Positions 15,638 to 24,613 are shown, counted from the first letter of the stretch. The stretch: 47,992 nt of DNA from RGUW01 sp040399325 (GCA_040399325.1 JBBASJ010000012.1:1-47992), one strand, 5' to 3'. The notes: a model not told the origin generated them from the sequence alone. Numbers and translations are program-made.

Positions 15638-17104
15638 TCAGGCCGGCTGCGGCGCCGTTTCGCCATAGAGCTCGGCGGCGAGGCGGTCGCGGTCAAAGCG
15701 ACAGCCCAGCCGAACGGCAATCGCTTCGACATCGGCGGCGCCGTTGCCCAGGCAGCAGGTCCCACCGGGCGAGGGGGTCACGTTGAACACCAGTCCTGGC
15801 CGCGCCTGGATGCTGGCCTCGCCCAGCATCAGACGCTGCTGCCGCTTGTCGATCAGCTGGGGGCGCACGCCGCCATACCCCCTGGCGAAGCTGAGGTCGG
15901 CCAGTGTCATGTCGGGCACGATCTTGCGGGCATCGGCCAGAAACAGCCAGCGCCGCAGCCAGGGCACTTCGAACAGCAGGTTCTTGAGGATGTAGTTGCG
16001 GATGTCGGCCACCCTGAACAGCTGCCAGAACACCGTCAGTACGGCCCAGTCGAGCCGCAGCACCTTGAGAAATTCCCAGAACGACGCCGGTTTGTAGCGC
16101 TCCAGCATCGGCAGCAGCAGCGCGGTGGGGCCAAAACGGGTCTTGCCGGGGGCCCGTACATCGGGGTCGCCGTGGATCGCCGCAAAGGGCAACCGGTCGT
16201 TCTGCACCGTGTAGACCTTGCCCCTGAGCAGGTCTGGGGTGAAGTAGAAGCTGCCTGCCACCGGCAGGCAGGAGTACTCCAGCCCGTAACCCATCTGCTG
16301 GGCCATCAACAGGCTGTGGGCGCCCGCGTTGACCACCACATGGCGGGCCCTGATCTGCCGCGGTGCCCCCTGGCCGTCGCCCTTGGTGGGCCGCAGGCTC
16401 ACCAGAAAGGTCGTGTTGTCGCTGTTGTCGTGGTCTTCGACAGCGATGTGCTCCACCGTGATGCCGAGCTCGACGTCGAGGCGCCGGTCGCTGCCGCGGG
16501 TGGCCGCCCGTGCCTGCTCCACAAAGGAAGCCGAGAGGGCCTCATAGTCGACGGCGGTGTAAGCGTCGCGGATCCCGATCGCCACCAGCTCTTCGCTGCG
16601 CAGCTCACCATTGCGCTGGGCGACCTGGGGTTCCCAGTCGACGATCTGCTCCTTCTCCAGCCATTCCATCGCCGGAAAGTGGGGCGAGAAGGTCGTGAAC
16701 CGCTGCCGCAGGAAGCGGCACTCGGCCGCGCCCACCCCCAGCACCATCTTGGGCGTGCGAAAGACGCAGCGCTCCCGCACCTCCGGTGCGAGCAGATCGG
16801 CGTAGTGAACGATCATCTCGGCCGTTCGTTTGACTCGGATCGCTTTCTCGAGGGTGTAGTTGGTCTCGATGTCGCCGCAGTGAATCGTCTGGCTGTTGTT
16901 GGTGGCGCGCGAGTTGACCTGGGCCAGCTGGTCGTAGCGCTCCACCAGCAGCACCCGTGTCACATCGGTGTAACGGGCCAGCTCAAACAGCAGGGCCGTG
17001 CCGCAGACACCGCCGCCGACGATCAGAACGTCAACGGTGTCAGCGGTCTGGGTTGCCGATGCGGCTGCTGCTGCGCCTGGATGCGCTGGTCGTTGCGTCA
17101 CCAT
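15638..17104 (-). CDS. mqo: Malate:quinone oxidoreductase (FAD-dependent)
   Basis: Mqo oxidises malate to oxaloacetate and passes electrons to quinone, a membrane-peripheral alternative to NAD malate dehydrogenase. The 488-residue protein opens with the FAD-binding loop VDVLIVGGGVCGTALLFELA at about residue 25. The conserved LAQVNSRATNNSQTIHCGDI and NYTLEKA follow, and the C-terminal segment has SPGGTCCLGNGAADVEAIA. ATG 17104 (MVTQRPAHPG) is preferred; an ATG 16 codons earlier is in frame. The family also includes related FAD oxidoreductases, so substrate identity rests on overall resemblance. It lies convergent with the small exported protein and divergent from the tRNA-Val gene. Confidence 0.85.
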   Translation of the reverse strand: MVTQRPAHPGAAAAASATQTADTVDVLIVGGGVCGTALLFELARYTDVTRVLLVERYDQLAQVNSRATNNSQTIHCGDIETNYTLEKAIRVKRTAEMIVHYADLLAPEVRERCVFRTPKMVLGVGAAECRFLRQRFTTFSPHFPAMEWLEKEQIVDWEPQVAQRNGELRSEELVAIGIRDAYTAVDYEALSASFVEQARAATRGSDRRLDVELGITVEHIAVEDHDNSDNTTFLVSLRPTKGDGQGAPRQIRARHVVVNAGAHSLLMAQQMGYGLEYSCLPVAGSFYFTPDLLRGKVYTVQNDRLPFAAIHGDPDVRAPGKTRFGPTALLLPMLERYKPASFWEFLKVLRLDWAVLTVFWQLFRVADIRNYILKNLLFEVPWLRRWLFLADARKIVPDMTLADLSFARGYGGVRPQLIDKRQQRLMLGEASIQARPGLVFNVTPSPGGTCCLGNGAADVEAIAVRLGCRFDRDRLAAELYGETAPQPA

Positions 17105-17195
17105 CCACCTGTGATCTGGGTCCCATGCTGGCCTGCCGCAGAACCACGCCATGCCGTGGTTTAAGGTGACCTAACCCCCGGCAGGTGCTGGGCAC

Positions 17196-17267
<72 letters not shown>

Positions 17268-17381
17268 CTTGTCTGGACCATTCTCTGGTCTTCGCAGGCC
17301 TTGTTGGCGGCGGCGGCCCCGTCTCAGCGGCGGCGCTTGACGGGGTCAGCAGAATTGTGAGCGAGTGCGCACAGGCCTCCG

Positions 17382-18323
17382 TTGCCGGCCGATCCTCAGA
17401 TTTCCGACACCTCGTCTTGTCTGGACGAGGCGCAGCAGCTGGAGCCGCCGCTCGAGATTCCTGAATTGCAGGCTCTGGCCCAGGTCCTCATGCGGGCGCG
17501 TCAGGCCCAGGGCCTGAGCCTTGAGGCGCTGGCCGCCAAGCTGCACATGGGGGTGGAACAGCTGCGGGCCTTTGAGGCGGCCGATCTGAGGCGCCTGCCT
17601 GAGCCCGTGTTTGTGGTGGCCCAGGCCCGCCGCATTGCCGACACGCTGGCTGTCGATGTCTGCAGCCAGATCGAGTCGCTGCGGTCCAGTGATGCGTTTG
17701 CGGCGCTCAAGCCCGCCCTGAGCACTGAAGTGTTTCAGCAGGCGGCCCGTCTGGCCGCTGCCGCAGCTTCCAATGCCCAGGGCGAGGCCAGTGCCCCATC
17801 GTCGTCGCGCCCCTGGGGTGAGTCGGGTCGGCGGTTCAGGTTGAGGTGGTTGGCGCCCCTGCTGGTGGGTGCCGGCGCGCTGGCGGCGGCGACGCTGGTC
17901 TGGCAGCAGCCATCCCTGTGGCGTTCGCTCCGGGTTGCACAGCAGCCGAGCAGCCCGGCCAGGACCGTCAAGCCTTCGCTGGCGGCTCCCGCCCCCCAGG
18001 CCGGGGCACCGCGGCCTGGGGCCCAAGCGCCGGTTGAGCTGTTGATCAGCGCGCGCCAGCGCAGCTGGCTGACGGTGCGGCCCCTGGCCGGCGGCAAGCC
18101 CCTCTATCGGGGCAGCTTTGTGGGGGAGCGGCGCTTCCCCCTGGGTGAGGGTCTGCTGCTGCGGGCCGGGCGCCCCGACCTGGTGCTGGTGAGCCAGGGT
18201 GCCGCGGTGCCCAGACCGCTGGGCAAGGTCTCTGACATCCGCTGGATTGCATTCAGGCCTTCAGCCCCCTTGGGGTCTGCGCCTAAGCCGCAGGCACCAG
18301 GTCTGCGGCCGGGCTCGTCGTGA
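17382..18323 (+). CDS. RodZ-like helix-turn-helix membrane protein
   Basis: The 313-residue product has an N-terminal HTH of the HTH_25/RodZ type at about residues 30-95 (LMRARQAQGLSLEALAAKLH, then RLPEPVFVVAQARRIADTL). A linker follows, then one membrane helix (LAPLLVGAGALAAATLVW) at about 154-172. A Pro/Ala linker leads to a beta-rich C-terminal domain (RSWLTVRPLAGGKPLYRGSF) like DUF4115. This layout matches RodZ, which ties the MreB cytoskeleton to the cell envelope, though cyanobacterial members are often only called HTH proteins. The start is taken as TTG 17382, because the first ATG would cut the HTH. The 3' end overlaps the convergent ppx by 41 bp. Confidence 0.75.
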   Translation: MPADPQISDTSSCLDEAQQLEPPLEIPELQALAQVLMRARQAQGLSLEALAAKLHMGVEQLRAFEAADLRRLPEPVFVVAQARRIADTLAVDVCSQIESLRSSDAFAALKPALSTEVFQQAARLAAAAASNAQGEASAPSSSRPWGESGRRFRLRWLAPLLVGAGALAAATLVWQQPSLWRSLRVAQQPSSPARTVKPSLAAPAPQAGAPRPGAQAPVELLISARQRSWLTVRPLAGGKPLYRGSFVGERRFPLGEGLLLRAGRPDLVLVSQGAAVPRPLGKVSDIRWIAFRPSAPLGSAPKPQAPGLRPGSS

Positions 18324-19926
18324 CCTTCAGTTCGACGCCGCTGGCCTCCTGCACGTAGCCGCCGCAGGCTTCGAGGCTCCAGCGCTCGAGGCTCAGGTCG
18401 GGCTCAGGCTCCCCGCCCCCGGTGGTGATCGGTTGCAGGGCGATGTTCACGATGGTGGCACCGCTGCCAGTCGCCTGCTCCACAGACACACCCAGGGTCT
18501 CGATCATCGGCTGGGGCCGGCGATCGAGGGCCGCTGCCAGGCGCAGCAGCAGGGCCATCGCGGCCACGGTGTGGCGTGCGTTGCGGCCATCGAGCAGCTG
18601 CCACGATTCGTGCCGTTTCTTCGGCAGGCTGCGGCGGTGGTAGCGGGCGATCGCCGCCACCATCAGATGTTCGTTTTCGGTGTAACCCAGCAGCTCGCCG
18701 TGGCGAATCAGATACCAGGTGTGCTTGTGATAAGCCCCGATGTTGATGTGCTGGCCGCAGGTGTGGAGCATGGCGGCGGCCCACAGCAGCTGACGCCCCT
18801 CACCGCTGTCGTCGTGGAGGACGCCGCGGGTCTGGTCGTAGAGGCTGAGGGCATGGCTGGCCACCCGCTCGGCCCGCACCAGGTCGACGCCGAACCCCCT
18901 GGCCAGGTGCAGCACCGTTCGCTTGCGGATCGTGCTCTGGTAGGCGAAGCGGTCGTCGAGCAGGCGGTTGCGCAGCATCCAGTCGACGATCAGACCTTCC
19001 CGCAGGGCCCGTTCGCAGATCACCAGTTCGGGGATCTGCAGGCTGGCCATGGTGGTCTGCAGGATCAGGGCTCCCGGCACGATGATCTCGGCGCGCCGTT
19101 CATTGAGCGCCGGCAGCTCGCGGCGTTGTTGGGGGGTGAGCGCGATCAGCCGGTTGACCAGCTGATCGACCCGTTCGCGGCTCAGGCGATAGCCCTGCAG
19201 TTTGAGGGGCGGCCTTGGGTCTTCGGCTGCGGCCAGGGCCGCCAGGGCCATGGCCGTGCCGCTGGTGGCCACCAGCTGGGGCACCTGGCCCGGTTGGAGG
19301 CCAGCTTTGACCTGGGAGACGGCCGGATCCATCGCCCCCTGGATGTAGGCGATCAAAAACGAGCGCCGTTCGGCTGGCAGGGGATCGCTCTGGCAGAACT
19401 CCCGCTGCAGCCGCACGGCGCCGATGCGGGTGCTGCTCAACACCCGGGCATCCCGCCCATCGGCCAGGATCAACTCGGTGGATCCCCCACCGATGTCGAT
19501 GATCAGATGGGGCTGTTCGCCGAAGCTCATGCCCGAGAGCACACCCAGGTAGATCAGCCGGGCTTCTTCGGGGCCGCTGACCAGATCCACCTCGAGCCCC
19601 AGCTGCTCCTGCACCGTGCTGAGAAATTCGCGTCCGTTGGGTGCCTCGCGCACGGCGCTGGTGGCCGCCGTGACGATCTGTTCCACCCCGTGGCTCAGGG
19701 CCAGATCACGGCAGTGCCGCAACGACAGCAGGGCGCGTTCGATCGCGGCGGGAGACAGATCGCCCCGATCCAGATCGCGCTCGCCCAGGCGGGTGGTCGA
19801 TTTTTCGGTGACGACCACGTTGAAGCTGCCGAGCACCGGGTCGACCGCGGCGATCAGCAGATGAATCGAATTGGTGCCGATGTCGATGGCGGCAACCCGG
19901 CGGGTCTGGTTGGAGGCCTGGGGCAT
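18283..19926 (-). CDS. ppx: Exopolyphosphatase (Ppx/GppA family)
   Basis: This enzyme removes terminal phosphate from polyphosphate and may also hydrolyse pppGpp. The 547-residue protein begins with the ASKHA phosphate loop VAAIDIGTNSIHLLIAAVDP and has LIIDIGGGSTELILADGRD at about residue 142. A C-terminal HD-like half contains AAMLHTCGQHINIGAYHKHT near residue 385. The two-part architecture and length match cyanobacterial Ppx. It is divergent from ubiA with 78 bp between starts, and its last 41 bp overlap the RodZ-like gene. Polyphosphate handling matters in phosphate-poor water, but nothing in the promoter region shows a Pho box that I can recognise. Confidence 0.95.
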   Translation of the reverse strand: MPQASNQTRRVAAIDIGTNSIHLLIAAVDPVLGSFNVVVTEKSTTRLGERDLDRGDLSPAAIERALLSLRHCRDLALSHGVEQIVTAATSAVREAPNGREFLSTVQEQLGLEVDLVSGPEEARLIYLGVLSGMSFGEQPHLIIDIGGGSTELILADGRDARVLSSTRIGAVRLQREFCQSDPLPAERRSFLIAYIQGAMDPAVSQVKAGLQPGQVPQLVATSGTAMALAALAAAEDPRPPLKLQGYRLSRERVDQLVNRLIALTPQQRRELPALNERRAEIIVPGALILQTTMASLQIPELVICERALREGLIVDWMLRNRLLDDRFAYQSTIRKRTVLHLARGFGVDLVRAERVASHALSLYDQTRGVLHDDSGEGRQLLWAAAMLHTCGQHINIGAYHKHTWYLIRHGELLGYTENEHLMVAAIARYHRRSLPKKRHESWQLLDGRNARHTVAAMALLLRLAAALDRRPQPMIETLGVSVEQATGSGATIVNIALQPITTGGGEPEPDLSLERWSLEACGGYVQEASGVELKVTTSPAADLVPAA

Positions 19927-20004
19927 CGCTTCACAGCGGCGGCGTCACTTTGCCACCAAAGCTGCGCTTTGCCGGCGTAACTTGCGCCCAGTCGAGCGCC
20001 ATTG

Positions 20005-20886
20005 ATGCTCCCCGGCCGCGCTGGCGCCTGGTTGGAACTGCTTCGCTGGCACAAACCCAGCGGGCGCCTGATCCTGCTGATTCCGGCCGGATGGAGCCTC
20101 TGGCTGGCGGCGGCGGGCCCGCCGCCTCTCCCCCTGCTGGGCTGGATCGTGCTGGGGGGCCTGGCCGTGAGCGCTGCCGGCTGCATCGCCAATGACCTCT
20201 GGGACCGCCGCCTCGATCCCCAGGTGCAACGCACCGCCACCCGCCCCCTCGCCTCTGGCCGGGTCGGCGTTGGCGAGGCGGTGCTGCTGTTGCTGGCCTG
20301 CCTGGTGCTGGCCCTGCTGGTGGTCGTGGCGCTGCCGCAGAGCAGCCGCCCCTGGGTGCTGGGCCTGGCACTGGCAACCCTGCCACCGGTGTTGCTGTAC
20401 CCCTCGGCCAAGCGTTGGTTCGGCTACCCCCAGGCCGTGCTGGCCCTGTGCTGGGGGTTTGCGGTGCTGATCCCCTGGGCGGCGCTGCGGGGGTCGCTGG
20501 CGGCTGGTTGGCCGCTGCCGCTGTGTTGGTTGGCCGCGGTCTGCTGGACCTTCGGCTTTGACACCGTCTACGCGATGGCCGACCGGCCCGACGATGCGCG
20601 CATCGGCATCCGCAGCAGCGCCCTGAGCCTGGCGGCCCGGGCGCCCAGGGTGGTGGCCTGGTGCTACGGCGCCACCGCCGCGTGCCTGGCCGGGGCGGCC
20701 CTGGTTGGGGGCGTGGCCCTGCCGTTCTGGCCGTTGTGGGGTGTCGCCGCAGCGGGCATGCAGCGCGAAGCGCGGCAACTGCTGCGGCCCGATCTGCCGG
20801 CTTCGGCCTATGGCCGGCATTTTGCCCGCCAGGTGCTGCTGGGTGCGCTGCTGTTGCTGGCCCTGGTCGTGGGCTTCCCCAGATGA
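20005..20886 (+). CDS. ubiA: 4-hydroxybenzoate polyprenyltransferase (UbiA/PlqA-like)
   Basis: UbiA enzymes join a polyprenyl chain to 4-hydroxybenzoate; in cyanobacteria this leads to plastoquinone. The 293-residue integral membrane protein has the first Asp motif NDLWDRRLDPQVQRTATRPL at about residue 62. The second Asp motif DTVYAMADRPDDARIGIRSS lies near 187. About eight hydrophobic segments are present. ATG 20005 is preferred over the overlapping TTG at 20002. The TGA overlaps the ldcA ATG (ATGA), so the two are probably coupled. Substrate choice among UbiA paralogues (homogentisate, chlorophyllide, protoheme) is set by the motif pattern, which fits 4-hydroxybenzoate. Confidence 0.9.
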   Translation: MLPGRAGAWLELLRWHKPSGRLILLIPAGWSLWLAAAGPPPLPLLGWIVLGGLAVSAAGCIANDLWDRRLDPQVQRTATRPLASGRVGVGEAVLLLLACLVLALLVVVALPQSSRPWVLGLALATLPPVLLYPSAKRWFGYPQAVLALCWGFAVLIPWAALRGSLAAGWPLPLCWLAAVCWTFGFDTVYAMADRPDDARIGIRSSALSLAARAPRVVAWCYGATAACLAGAALVGGVALPFWPLWGVAAAGMQREARQLLRPDLPASAYGRHFARQVLLGALLLLALVVGFPR

Positions 20887-21812
20887 CTCCTGCGCTGGCA
20901 CCGCTGTGTCGGGGTGATCGGGTGCGGCTGGTGGCCGCCAGTTCGGCCCTGGCTCCCGAGAGCCTGCTGCGGCTCGAAGCCGGCATCGCCGTGCTGCGCG
21001 CCTGGGGGCTGCAGCTCGAGCCCCATGCTGCCCTGCAACGACGCTGGGGCTACCTGGCCGGGCTCGATCGGCAGCGGGCTGCCGATCTTGAGGGCACCGC
21101 CAGTTTGTGGGCCTGCGTGCGCGGTGGCTGGGGGGCGGCACGCCTGCTCGAGAACCCTGCTCTGGCCCTGCCGGCGGGCTGGCTGCTCGGCTTCTCGGAT
21201 GTGACGGCGCTGCTGTGGGCCCAGCGGGCCCGGGGCCTGCCGGGCGGCATTCATGGGCCCCTGCTCACCACCCTGGCGGCCGAGCCGGCCTGGAGCCAGG
21301 AGCGGCTGCGCCAACTTCTGTTTGGCGAGCCCCTGGCGCCTCTGCAGGGGCAGTGCTGGCAGCCGGGGGTGGCCGAAGGCCCCTTGCTGGCGGCCAATCT
21401 CACCGTGGCGACCCATCTGCTGGGCTCGCCCCATTGCCCGCCTCTGCAGGGGGCAATTCTGGTGCTCGAAGATGTGGGGGAGGCTCCCTACCGGCTCGAC
21501 CGGATGCTCACCCACTGGCGCCTCTGTGGGGCGCTCCAGCAGCTTGCGGGGTTGGCCCTGGGGCGCTTCGACGACTGCGACGACACTGACTGCGACGACA
21601 CTGACTTCGATGACACTGAGGGCGATGGTTTCAGCGTTGCCCAGGTGCTGCACGAGCGCACGGCCGATCTGGGCATTCCGGTGATCGCCGGCTTGCCGGT
21701 GGGCCACGGTGATGGCGGCAACGCGGCCCTGCCACTGGGCCGCCGGGCCCGCCTGGATGCCGCCGCGGGCAGCCTCAGTCTTGAGAACCTCCGCGAAGGC
21801 AGCGCTGGCTGA
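20883..21812 (+). CDS. LD-carboxypeptidase (peptidase S66, LdcA-like)
   Basis: S66 enzymes remove the terminal D-Ala from tetrapeptide muropeptides in the cytoplasm during peptidoglycan recycling. The 309-residue protein has the nucleophile segment WLLGFSDVTALLWA (Ser in GFSD) near residue 105. It then has GIHGPLLTTLA, the catalytic Glu region LVLEDVGEAPYRLDRML near 205, and the catalytic His in GLPVGHGDGGNAALPLG near 275. A short acidic repeat (residues 231-245, three units of the type DxDDT) interrupts the region between Glu and His. The unusual insertion does not remove any catalytic residue. The 3' end overlaps the convergent ispD by 38 bp. Confidence 0.88.
   Translation: MTPALAPLCRGDRVRLVAASSALAPESLLRLEAGIAVLRAWGLQLEPHAALQRRWGYLAGLDRQRAADLEGTASLWACVRGGWGAARLLENPALALPAGWLLGFSDVTALLWAQRARGLPGGIHGPLLTTLAAEPAWSQERLRQLLFGEPLAPLQGQCWQPGVAEGPLLAANLTVATHLLGSPHCPPLQGAILVLEDVGEAPYRLDRMLTHWRLCGALQQLAGLALGRFDDCDDTDCDDTDFDDTEGDGFSVAQVLHERTADLGIPVIAGLPVGHGDGGNAALPLGRRARLDAAAGSLSLENLREGSAG
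21573..21617 (+). repeat. 15-bp tandem repeat encoding acidic DCDDT units in the S66 peptidase gene
   Basis: Three in-frame 15-bp units encode DCDDT, DCDDT and DFDDT. The first two are identical in DNA; the third differs by TGC to TTC and GAC to GAT. The insert sits right after LALGRFDD, in a loop region of the peptidase. Confidence 0.9.
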
Positions 21813-22476
21813 GCACCGCCTCGGCGACCGTGAGATCAAAGGGTGTGGTGAGCTTGATGTTCGAGGCCGGTGCCTCGAGCACCTGAACCGCCAGCCCCAG
21901 CCGCTCAAACAGCGCCGCGTCGTCGGTCACATCCCAGCCCTCGCGACGGGCTTGTGCATGGGCGCTGCGCAGCTGCTCGACGCCAAACCCCTGGGGTGTC
22001 TGAGCGGCCCAGAGGCGGCTGCGCTCGGGGGTGGCGGTGATGCTGCCCGCGGCGTCGACCTGCTTGATCGTGTCGGTCACCGGGGTGGCCGCGATCACGG
22101 CCCGGCCCGCCGCAACGGCGGCGGCACAGCGCTCCAGCAGCTCGGGCTCCACCAGACAGCGGGCCCCATCGTGGATCAGCACCCCGGTGGCTTCGGGCGG
22201 CAGTGCCGCCAGCCCCCGGCTCACCGACTCCTGGCGCGTATCGCCACCCACGATCCAGCGCACCGGCTTGCGGGGCGCCGCCGCCTCGATGATGGCCCCG
22301 ATCGCCGCTTCATCGACCGGCTGACCGATCAGACCCACCCAGCTGATCACCTCGCAGCGCAGCACGGTTTCCAGGGTCCAGGCCAACACGGGTCTGCCGG
22401 CCACGTTGAGCAGCAGCTTGTTGCCGCTGGCACCCATGCGCCGACCCGACCCGGCTGCAGCGATCAGCAGATGCAC
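21775..22476 (-). CDS. ispD: 2-C-methyl-D-erythritol 4-phosphate cytidylyltransferase
   Basis: IspD couples MEP to CTP to give CDP-ME, the third step of the non-mevalonate isoprenoid pathway used for carotenoids, phytol and quinones. The 233-residue protein starts HLLIAAAGSGRRMGASGNK, the nucleotide-binding loop, and has VGGDTRQESVSRGL near residue 78. LIHDGARCLVEPELL lies near 100 and TPVTDTIKQV near 132. The C-terminus includes VTDDAALFERLGLAVQVLE. The start is GTG 22476; the longer open frame to 22806 is antisense to the next gene. It is convergent with and overlaps ldcA, and divergent from the GT9-like gene by 82 bp. Confidence 0.95.
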   Translation of the reverse strand: MHLLIAAAGSGRRMGASGNKLLLNVAGRPVLAWTLETVLRCEVISWVGLIGQPVDEAAIGAIIEAAAPRKPVRWIVGGDTRQESVSRGLAALPPEATGVLIHDGARCLVEPELLERCAAAVAAGRAVIAATPVTDTIKQVDAAGSITATPERSRLWAAQTPQGFGVEQLRSAHAQARREGWDVTDDAALFERLGLAVQVLEAPASNIKLTTPFDLTVAEAVLSQRCLRGGSQD

Positions 22477-22558
22477 GCTTGGCCCCCCCGCGGCTTGACC
22501 GCTGCAAGACAATCCGGATGCTCTCCATACAATCAGGCCACGTGCCTGCCCTCCGCCC

Positions 22559-23401
22559 ATGCGCGCCCTGTTCCTGATTGCGGGCGATGCCGTGCGCCAG
22601 CTGCAGGCGATGCCGGCCGTGGCGGCCGTCGCCGACCAGCTCAAGGCCACCGTGCAGGTGGTCTGCGCCCCTGCCCTGGCGGCCGGCTGGGGATTGCTGG
22701 GCGCCGTGGAGAAGGTGATTCCGTTCGACTTCGAGGCGGCCAACCTGGCCGACTGGGCCAACCTGCTGGGGTCGGTGCGGGAGCCTGATTTCCAGCTCTG
22801 CATCAACCTGGCCAGTGGCCGTCAGGTCGACCTGATGCTGTCGATGAGCCACATCCCGAACCGACTTGCCGCAACGGGTTTTTCAGCCACCGAAACGGTC
22901 ACTCCCCAGCTCGGTGGCTGGCCGGCCCAGAGCCTGGAGGCCTACCTGCGCCCGGTGGGCGTGACCCTCGACGCCGCCGCCTTCAGGCTGACCCTGCCCA
23001 AGGGCGAGATCGACAAGGCCGCCGGGCGGCTGCCCGCCGGTGACGGGCCCCTGCTGCTGCTGGCCCCCCGGGGCGGCACCACCGACTGGCCCGCGTCCCG
23101 CTGGCAGGAGCTGACCCCACAGATTGCCGCCCGCCTGCCCAACCTGCGCAGCTGCACCCTGACGGCGACAGATCCTGCGGGGGCACGCCAGCGCGCTGCC
23201 CTGCTGGCCGGGGCCGATGTGGTGCTGGCCAGCGATCCGCTGACGATCGAACTGGCCCTGCTGCTGGGCCTGCCCCTGGTGGCCCTGGGACGCCCCGCCG
23301 CCAGCCTGCCCACCCGCGCCGGCGTCAACGGCCTGGGGGAGCCGGCAGACCTGGCTGACCTGCCGCCGGCCCAGGTGCTGCAGGCCCTGGGCCTCGCCTG
23401 A
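22559..23401 (+). CDS. Glycosyltransferase family 9-like protein (ADP-heptose:LPS heptosyltransferase-like)
   Basis: The 280-residue product resembles GT9 heptosyltransferases in fold. It has an N-terminal half with MRALFLIAGDAVRQLQAMPA and QVVCAPALAAGWGLLGAVEKV. The C-terminal nucleotide-binding half has LLLLAPRGGTTDWPASRWQE and a late segment ADVVLASDPLTIELALLLGLP, the usual donor-site arrangement. It is shorter than typical heptosyltransferases (320-350) and no other LPS genes are nearby, so the sugar and acceptor are unknown. The gene precedes the K+ channel gene by 12 bp on the same strand. A conserved picocyanobacterial role outside LPS is possible. Confidence 0.65.
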   Translation: MRALFLIAGDAVRQLQAMPAVAAVADQLKATVQVVCAPALAAGWGLLGAVEKVIPFDFEAANLADWANLLGSVREPDFQLCINLASGRQVDLMLSMSHIPNRLAATGFSATETVTPQLGGWPAQSLEAYLRPVGVTLDAAAFRLTLPKGEIDKAAGRLPAGDGPLLLLAPRGGTTDWPASRWQELTPQIAARLPNLRSCTLTATDPAGARQRAALLAGADVVLASDPLTIELALLLGLPLVALGRPAASLPTRAGVNGLGEPADLADLPPAQVLQALGLA

Positions 23402-23413
23402 GCCCCCGCGCGC

Positions 23414-24547
23414 ATGCCGTGGCCATGGCCCCTGGGACAGCAACGGCGCCGCCGACCGCCCTCGACCCGCTCACGCCACCCCTGGTTGCGGCCCCTGCTG
23501 GCCCTGGTGCTGGTGGTCAACCTCTCGGCGCTGGGCTACCGCCTCACCGAGGGTTGGGACTGGGGCGACTGCTACTGGATGGTGGCGATCACCATTCCCA
23601 CCATCGGCTACGGGGAGGTCGAGCCCCTCAGCTCGGCAGGCCGCTTTGTCACGGTGTTTTCGGTGGTGGGCGGCCTGGTGGTGGTGCAGCTGTCGGTGCA
23701 GAGCCTGCTGGGCCTCTCGGAGGCGGGCTATTTCAGGCGCTTGCGCCACAGGCGCTTTCTCAACTGGGTTCAGACCATGGATGACCACGTGATCCTCTGC
23801 GGCTACGGCCGCATCGGCCGGGAGATCGGCGATCAGATCAGCCGTGAGGGGGTCGACGTGCTGGTGGTCGAAATGGACCCCGAGCGCAGGCAGGCGGCCG
23901 AGGAGGCGGGCCTGCCGGTGCTGATGGCCGACGCCACCCTCGACGAAACCCTCGTCGAGGCCGGGATCCTCCGCTGCCGATCGCTGGTGGCGGCCCTGCC
24001 CAGCAACGCCGCCAACCTCTATGTGGTGCTGAGCGCCCGCGGCCTGGCTCCCCGCTGTCGTCTGATCGCCCGCTCCGACAGCGATGAGGCGGCCCGCAAG
24101 TTGCGCCAGGCCGGTGCCGACCAGGTGGTCAGTCCCTATGTGGCGGGCGGACGCACCATGGCAGCCACCGCCCTGCGGCCCCTGGCGGTCACCTTCATGG
24201 AGTTGCTGGCCGGCACCGACTGTGAGGTCGAGGAGTTCAGGCTGTCAGCCGATCCTGAGCGGCTGGGTGAACTCAACGGACGCAGCCTGACGGAGCTGGA
24301 ACTGCGGCGTCGCACCGGGGCCCTGGTGCTGGCGATCCGCAACCCCGAACCCGATCTGCGCAACCCCTATCTCTACCGGGGCAGCTCTTACACACCCGAT
24401 GAGCCCAGCCTGCTGGCCAATCCCGGCGGCGAGGTCACCCTGGCGCCGGGGCAGTTGTTGGTGGTGATGGGCAGCCAGGCGCAACTGGCCGCGTTTGCCG
24501 CCTTGCTGGGCCGGGCCCTGGTCAGCATCGACGCCATGCGCGAGTAG
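23414..24547 (+). CDS. Two-helix potassium channel with RCK (TrkA-N/TrkA-C) domain
   Basis: The 377-residue protein has a basic N-terminus, a first membrane helix (PLLALVLVVNLSALGY, about residues 27-42) and a pore loop with filter TIPTIGYGEVEP. A second helix (FVTVFSVVGGLVVVQLSVQS) follows. This is the MthK-type layout. A cytoplasmic RCK domain comes next: DDHVILCGYGRIGREIGDQI (Rossmann GxGxxG), VVEMDPERRQAAEEAGLPVL, ADATLDETLVEAGI. A C-terminal TrkA-C-like part contains APGQLLVVMGSQAQLAAF. The filter GYGE has Glu where many channels have Asp. Gating by Ca2+, nucleotide or redox cannot be told from this. Confidence 0.88.
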   Translation: MPWPWPLGQQRRRRPPSTRSRHPWLRPLLALVLVVNLSALGYRLTEGWDWGDCYWMVAITIPTIGYGEVEPLSSAGRFVTVFSVVGGLVVVQLSVQSLLGLSEAGYFRRLRHRRFLNWVQTMDDHVILCGYGRIGREIGDQISREGVDVLVVEMDPERRQAAEEAGLPVLMADATLDETLVEAGILRCRSLVAALPSNAANLYVVLSARGLAPRCRLIARSDSDEAARKLRQAGADQVVSPYVAGGRTMAATALRPLAVTFMELLAGTDCEVEEFRLSADPERLGELNGRSLTELELRRRTGALVLAIRNPEPDLRNPYLYRGSSYTPDEPSLLANPGGEVTLAPGQLLVVMGSQAQLAAFAALLGRALVSIDAMRE

Positions 24548-24613
24548 GGCGCACGGGGCCTGTGGATGCGCCGGCGGCATACGATCGCCGCCAGATTCCA
24601 GCCGCCGTCTGCC

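Noticed and set aside
18199..19980. 593-codon open frame on the plus strand
   Set aside because: Antisense to ppx; composition (His/Gln/Gly-rich) is typical of a shadow frame.
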